A DNA stretch of 33,526 bases, taken from NCBI GenBank assembly GCA_003224145.1, contig QHYN01000043.1, forward strand, positions 1 through 33,526, given 5' to 3'. The translations under genes and the position numbers were made by a program. This document shows positions 31,867 to 33,526 of this stretch, piece after piece; positions within the stretch are counted from its first letter, which is position 1, and every line of letters starts with the position of its first letter. The notes below the pieces were generated by a model, which saw only the letters and a program-made list of their open reading frames with translations, did not search any database and had not been told where the DNA came from. The stretch is from Acidobacteriota bacterium (GTDB lineage Bacteria; Acidobacteriota; Terriglobia; Acidiferrales; UBA7541).

Positions 31867-33525
31867 CTAGTAGATGGCAATGCTCCCGTCGAGCAGATGC
31901 CCGCTGTTGTTGTAACCGTCGCTAAGGGTGATGCTGAACATCCCCGGCGCCACCAGGGAGCTATCCACAGCAACGATCGTGAACCCTACCGACACGCCGT
32001 TATCGGTTCCCAATCCGGTAAGGGTGACACTGTGCGTAACCTCGTCAAAAGTCGCCGAAGTGAACTGCGTGGCCTGGAAGCTGCCCCCTGAACCGGGGTC
32101 GCTGAAGGCCGCGCTGTTCGACTGCGGGTTGGAATCGTCGTAATTAAAGGCGAAATTGGCACTGCCGCCGCGCTTGCCGGGTTCGTCGCCCTTTCCGCCT
32201 GCTTGGTGAGTGGTGCCCGCACATTTCCCCTTGGTGGAGATGCCCGAGGTTGCCGTCTTTTGCCGCGTGAAGTACGAGACAGACGTACCCGCATGGTTAT
32301 CGGCATAAGCAATGTTAACCAAATGGTTCGTCGGGTCAATCGCGATCTGGAAAAAGTCGGCAAGGCTGCGGTCGGAGCTGCCAAGGAGGCCACCGGTCGA
32401 GATCTGCCCCCTGTGGTTCACGTGGTCAGTAGCCTGGCTTAGGGTGAAAACCGGCGTGATCGCATGGCCGTTGACGGTCTCCGCAACGAAGACGTTCCAG
32501 TTTGTGGTCAATGGGACCTTGTTCGAGTTGCCGGCCTGGTCGGCACCATACCACGCGATGGCCACGTGACCGTTGGCATCGGCCGCTACCCAGGGGAACA
32601 CGTTCGACTTTCCGGCTTGGGGCGTGTTCTGAGTTACCTTGACGGCCGGAGACCAGCGCGTCCCGTGAGTGGGGGAGAACGAGTAATAGATGTTGGCGTT
32701 ATCCGACCAGGTGGCGTACAGGAAGCCGAACTTGTCTACCGCGAGCGCGGGAAACAGATTGCCGAGGCCGGCGCCGGAGGGACACGTCGAACCCGCCCCG
32801 CAGCTGAAGATCTTGGTGTCAGTGAACGATAGTGTAGGACTCGTGAGACTCACGTTCGAGGCCACGCCCACGTAGGCAGCATTAAAAAAGCTGCTGCTGT
32901 TCTGCGCGTTGTCCACCGGGTTGTCGGGGCCCACAAAGATCTGGTACAGGTTGCCGTGGCTCGCGCAGCTACTGCGGTCCACCTTGATCTGGCCTGCGAT
33001 ATTGCCGGTAGGAGGACCGACGCTCGGCTCGGTTGCGGCGTCAATCGCGGTCCCCAGGGCATCCGTATAGGTGAAGCCTCCATTGTTCGAGCGTTGCACA
33101 AAGATTTGCGAAGTTGTTCCAAAATCGTGGTACTCCATGTAGACGTGATTCGGATCGTCCAGGGCGTCTAACCACATGCGATCGTCGAAGGGAACGCCCG
33201 CCGTGGCTGGGTTCGGAGTGCTGAACGTATCCGCACGGTTGGTGGAATGGCTGCCTGTAACTTGTGCTGCGGTCAGGCTGACCACGGCCAGATTTGGAAT
33301 GTTGGCGTTCATTGGGTCCGGACCGTTCACGGCGACGTCTCCATCGCCTCCTCCCGGCGCCAACCCACTCGTAGTGCAGAAAGTGGTTACGAAGATGCCG
33401 CAATCAGGCTGACCTTCGTACTTGAACGGCAGGCTTCCGTCAGTGTTCGGCCCGCCGTCTGCAGCTTGATTCCAGCGCCATAGGTCAAGGCCCCCGGGGA
33501 CTCCGCGGATGGACTCGACGTAGAT
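31867..33525 (-). CDS. Secreted sialidase-like beta-propeller protein (runs off the right edge)
   Basis: The frame is open to the end of the window, so at least 552 residues are coded and the N-terminus is outside. It carries BNR/sialidase-type propeller repeats: RMWLDALDDPNHVYMEYHDF, QIFVQRSNNGGFTYTDALG, FPALAVDKFGFLYATWSDNA, NIYYSFSPTHGTRWSPAVKV, FPWVAADANGHVAIAWYGAD, FFQIAIDPTNHLVNIAYADN. The Asp-box-like S.NGG..(Y/W) and S.THG..W elements are loose. After a linker rich in Gly/Lys, the C-terminal about 100 residues (FAFNYDDSN..., TSATFDEVTHSVTLTGLGTD, MFSITLSDGYNNSGHLLDGS) form a beta-sandwich seen behind secreted repeat proteins. No catalytic residues were identified. Secretion is inferred from composition. 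Confidence 0.8.
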   Translation of the reverse strand: MYVESIRGVPGGLDLWRWNQAADGGPNTDGSLPFKYEGQPDCGIFVTTFCTTSGLAPGGGDGDVAVNGPDPMNANIPNLAVVSLTAAQVTGSHSTNRADTFSTPNPATAGVPFDDRMWLDALDDPNHVYMEYHDFGTTSQIFVQRSNNGGFTYTDALGTAIDAATEPSVGPPTGNIAGQIKVDRSSCASHGNLYQIFVGPDNPVDNAQNSSSFFNAAYVGVASNVSLTSPTLSFTDTKIFSCGAGSTCPSGAGLGNLFPALAVDKFGFLYATWSDNANIYYSFSPTHGTRWSPAVKVTQNTPQAGKSNVFPWVAADANGHVAIAWYGADQAGNSNKVPLTTNWNVFVAETVNGHAITPVFTLSQATDHVNHRGQISTGGLLGSSDRSLADFFQIAIDPTNHLVNIAYADNHAGTSVSYFTRQKTATSGISTKGKCAGTTHQAGGKGDEPGKRGGSANFAFNYDDSNPQSNSAAFSDPGSGGSFQATQFTSATFDEVTHSVTLTGLGTDNGVSVGFTIVAVDSSLVAPGMFSITLSDGYNNSGHLLDGSIAIY

Positions 33526-33526
33526 T

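Overview
The window looks like a chromosomal stretch of a GC-rich soil bacterium, most likely an Acidobacteriota member (Terriglobia, Koribacter/Sulfotelmatobacter-like). This is an inference from protein style: RpoD-type sigma factor with a long non-conserved insert, Ig-like (Big_3_5) repeat protein with a PxKF-type end, GMC oxidoreductase with gluconate-dehydrogenase-subunit-3 and ThuA partners, and several short proteins resembling hypothetical families I associate with that phylum. No 16S rRNA gene is present to settle it.

Layout. 1-146: tail of an IS30-family transposase. 471-1236: Rieske ferredoxin and rhodanese operon (minus strand), the rhodanese frameshifted near its end. 2072-4156: small conserved hypothetical protein, then an RpoD-like sigma factor with a TTG start. 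4275-4380: frameshifted remnant of an RRM RNA-binding protein. 4390-5943: cobalamin-binding radical SAM protein. 6985-8368: XRE-type regulator divergent from an ABM-type monooxygenase, with two back-to-back promoters whose -35 boxes lie in one palindrome. 8740-9949: poorly known exported, membrane and truncated proteins.

9964-18702 is an integration hot spot. Two broken tRNA 3' halves (Asn-GTT, Ser-GCT) are each followed by a composite attachment-like repeat. The series ends at a stop-interrupted tyrosine recombinase beside an intact tRNA-Ala(GGC). Between these marks lie a serine-hydrolase/VanX-type dipeptidase fusion, a broken relative of a serine-hydrolase C-terminal domain, an RsbW-like anti-sigma kinase with a DoxX protein, a divergent ECF sigma factor, and an Ig-repeat protein fused head to head with the recombinase remnant.

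18853-33525 is more ordinary: a frameshifted membrane protein; a Tat-type ThuA/subunit-3 pair divergent from a GMC oxidoreductase (probably one periplasmic sugar/polyol oxidation system); PilZ protein; methyltransferase; secreted alpha/beta hydrolase; TlpA-like thioredoxin; an SDR lacking the usual catalytic Tyr; XRE regulator; NHL protein; degenerate receiver-domain protein; second DoxX; cytochrome c; small membrane protein; DinB protein; and a secreted beta-propeller protein running off the right edge.

At least five genes carry single frameshifts or an in-frame stop while the downstream frame still reads as good protein. Either the region holds recent pseudogenes or the assembly has residual indel errors; reads would decide. 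I found no CRISPR array, rRNA operon, secondary-metabolite cluster or recognised defence system. The strongest candidates for something new are the attachment-site series and the palindrome-shared divergent promoter.
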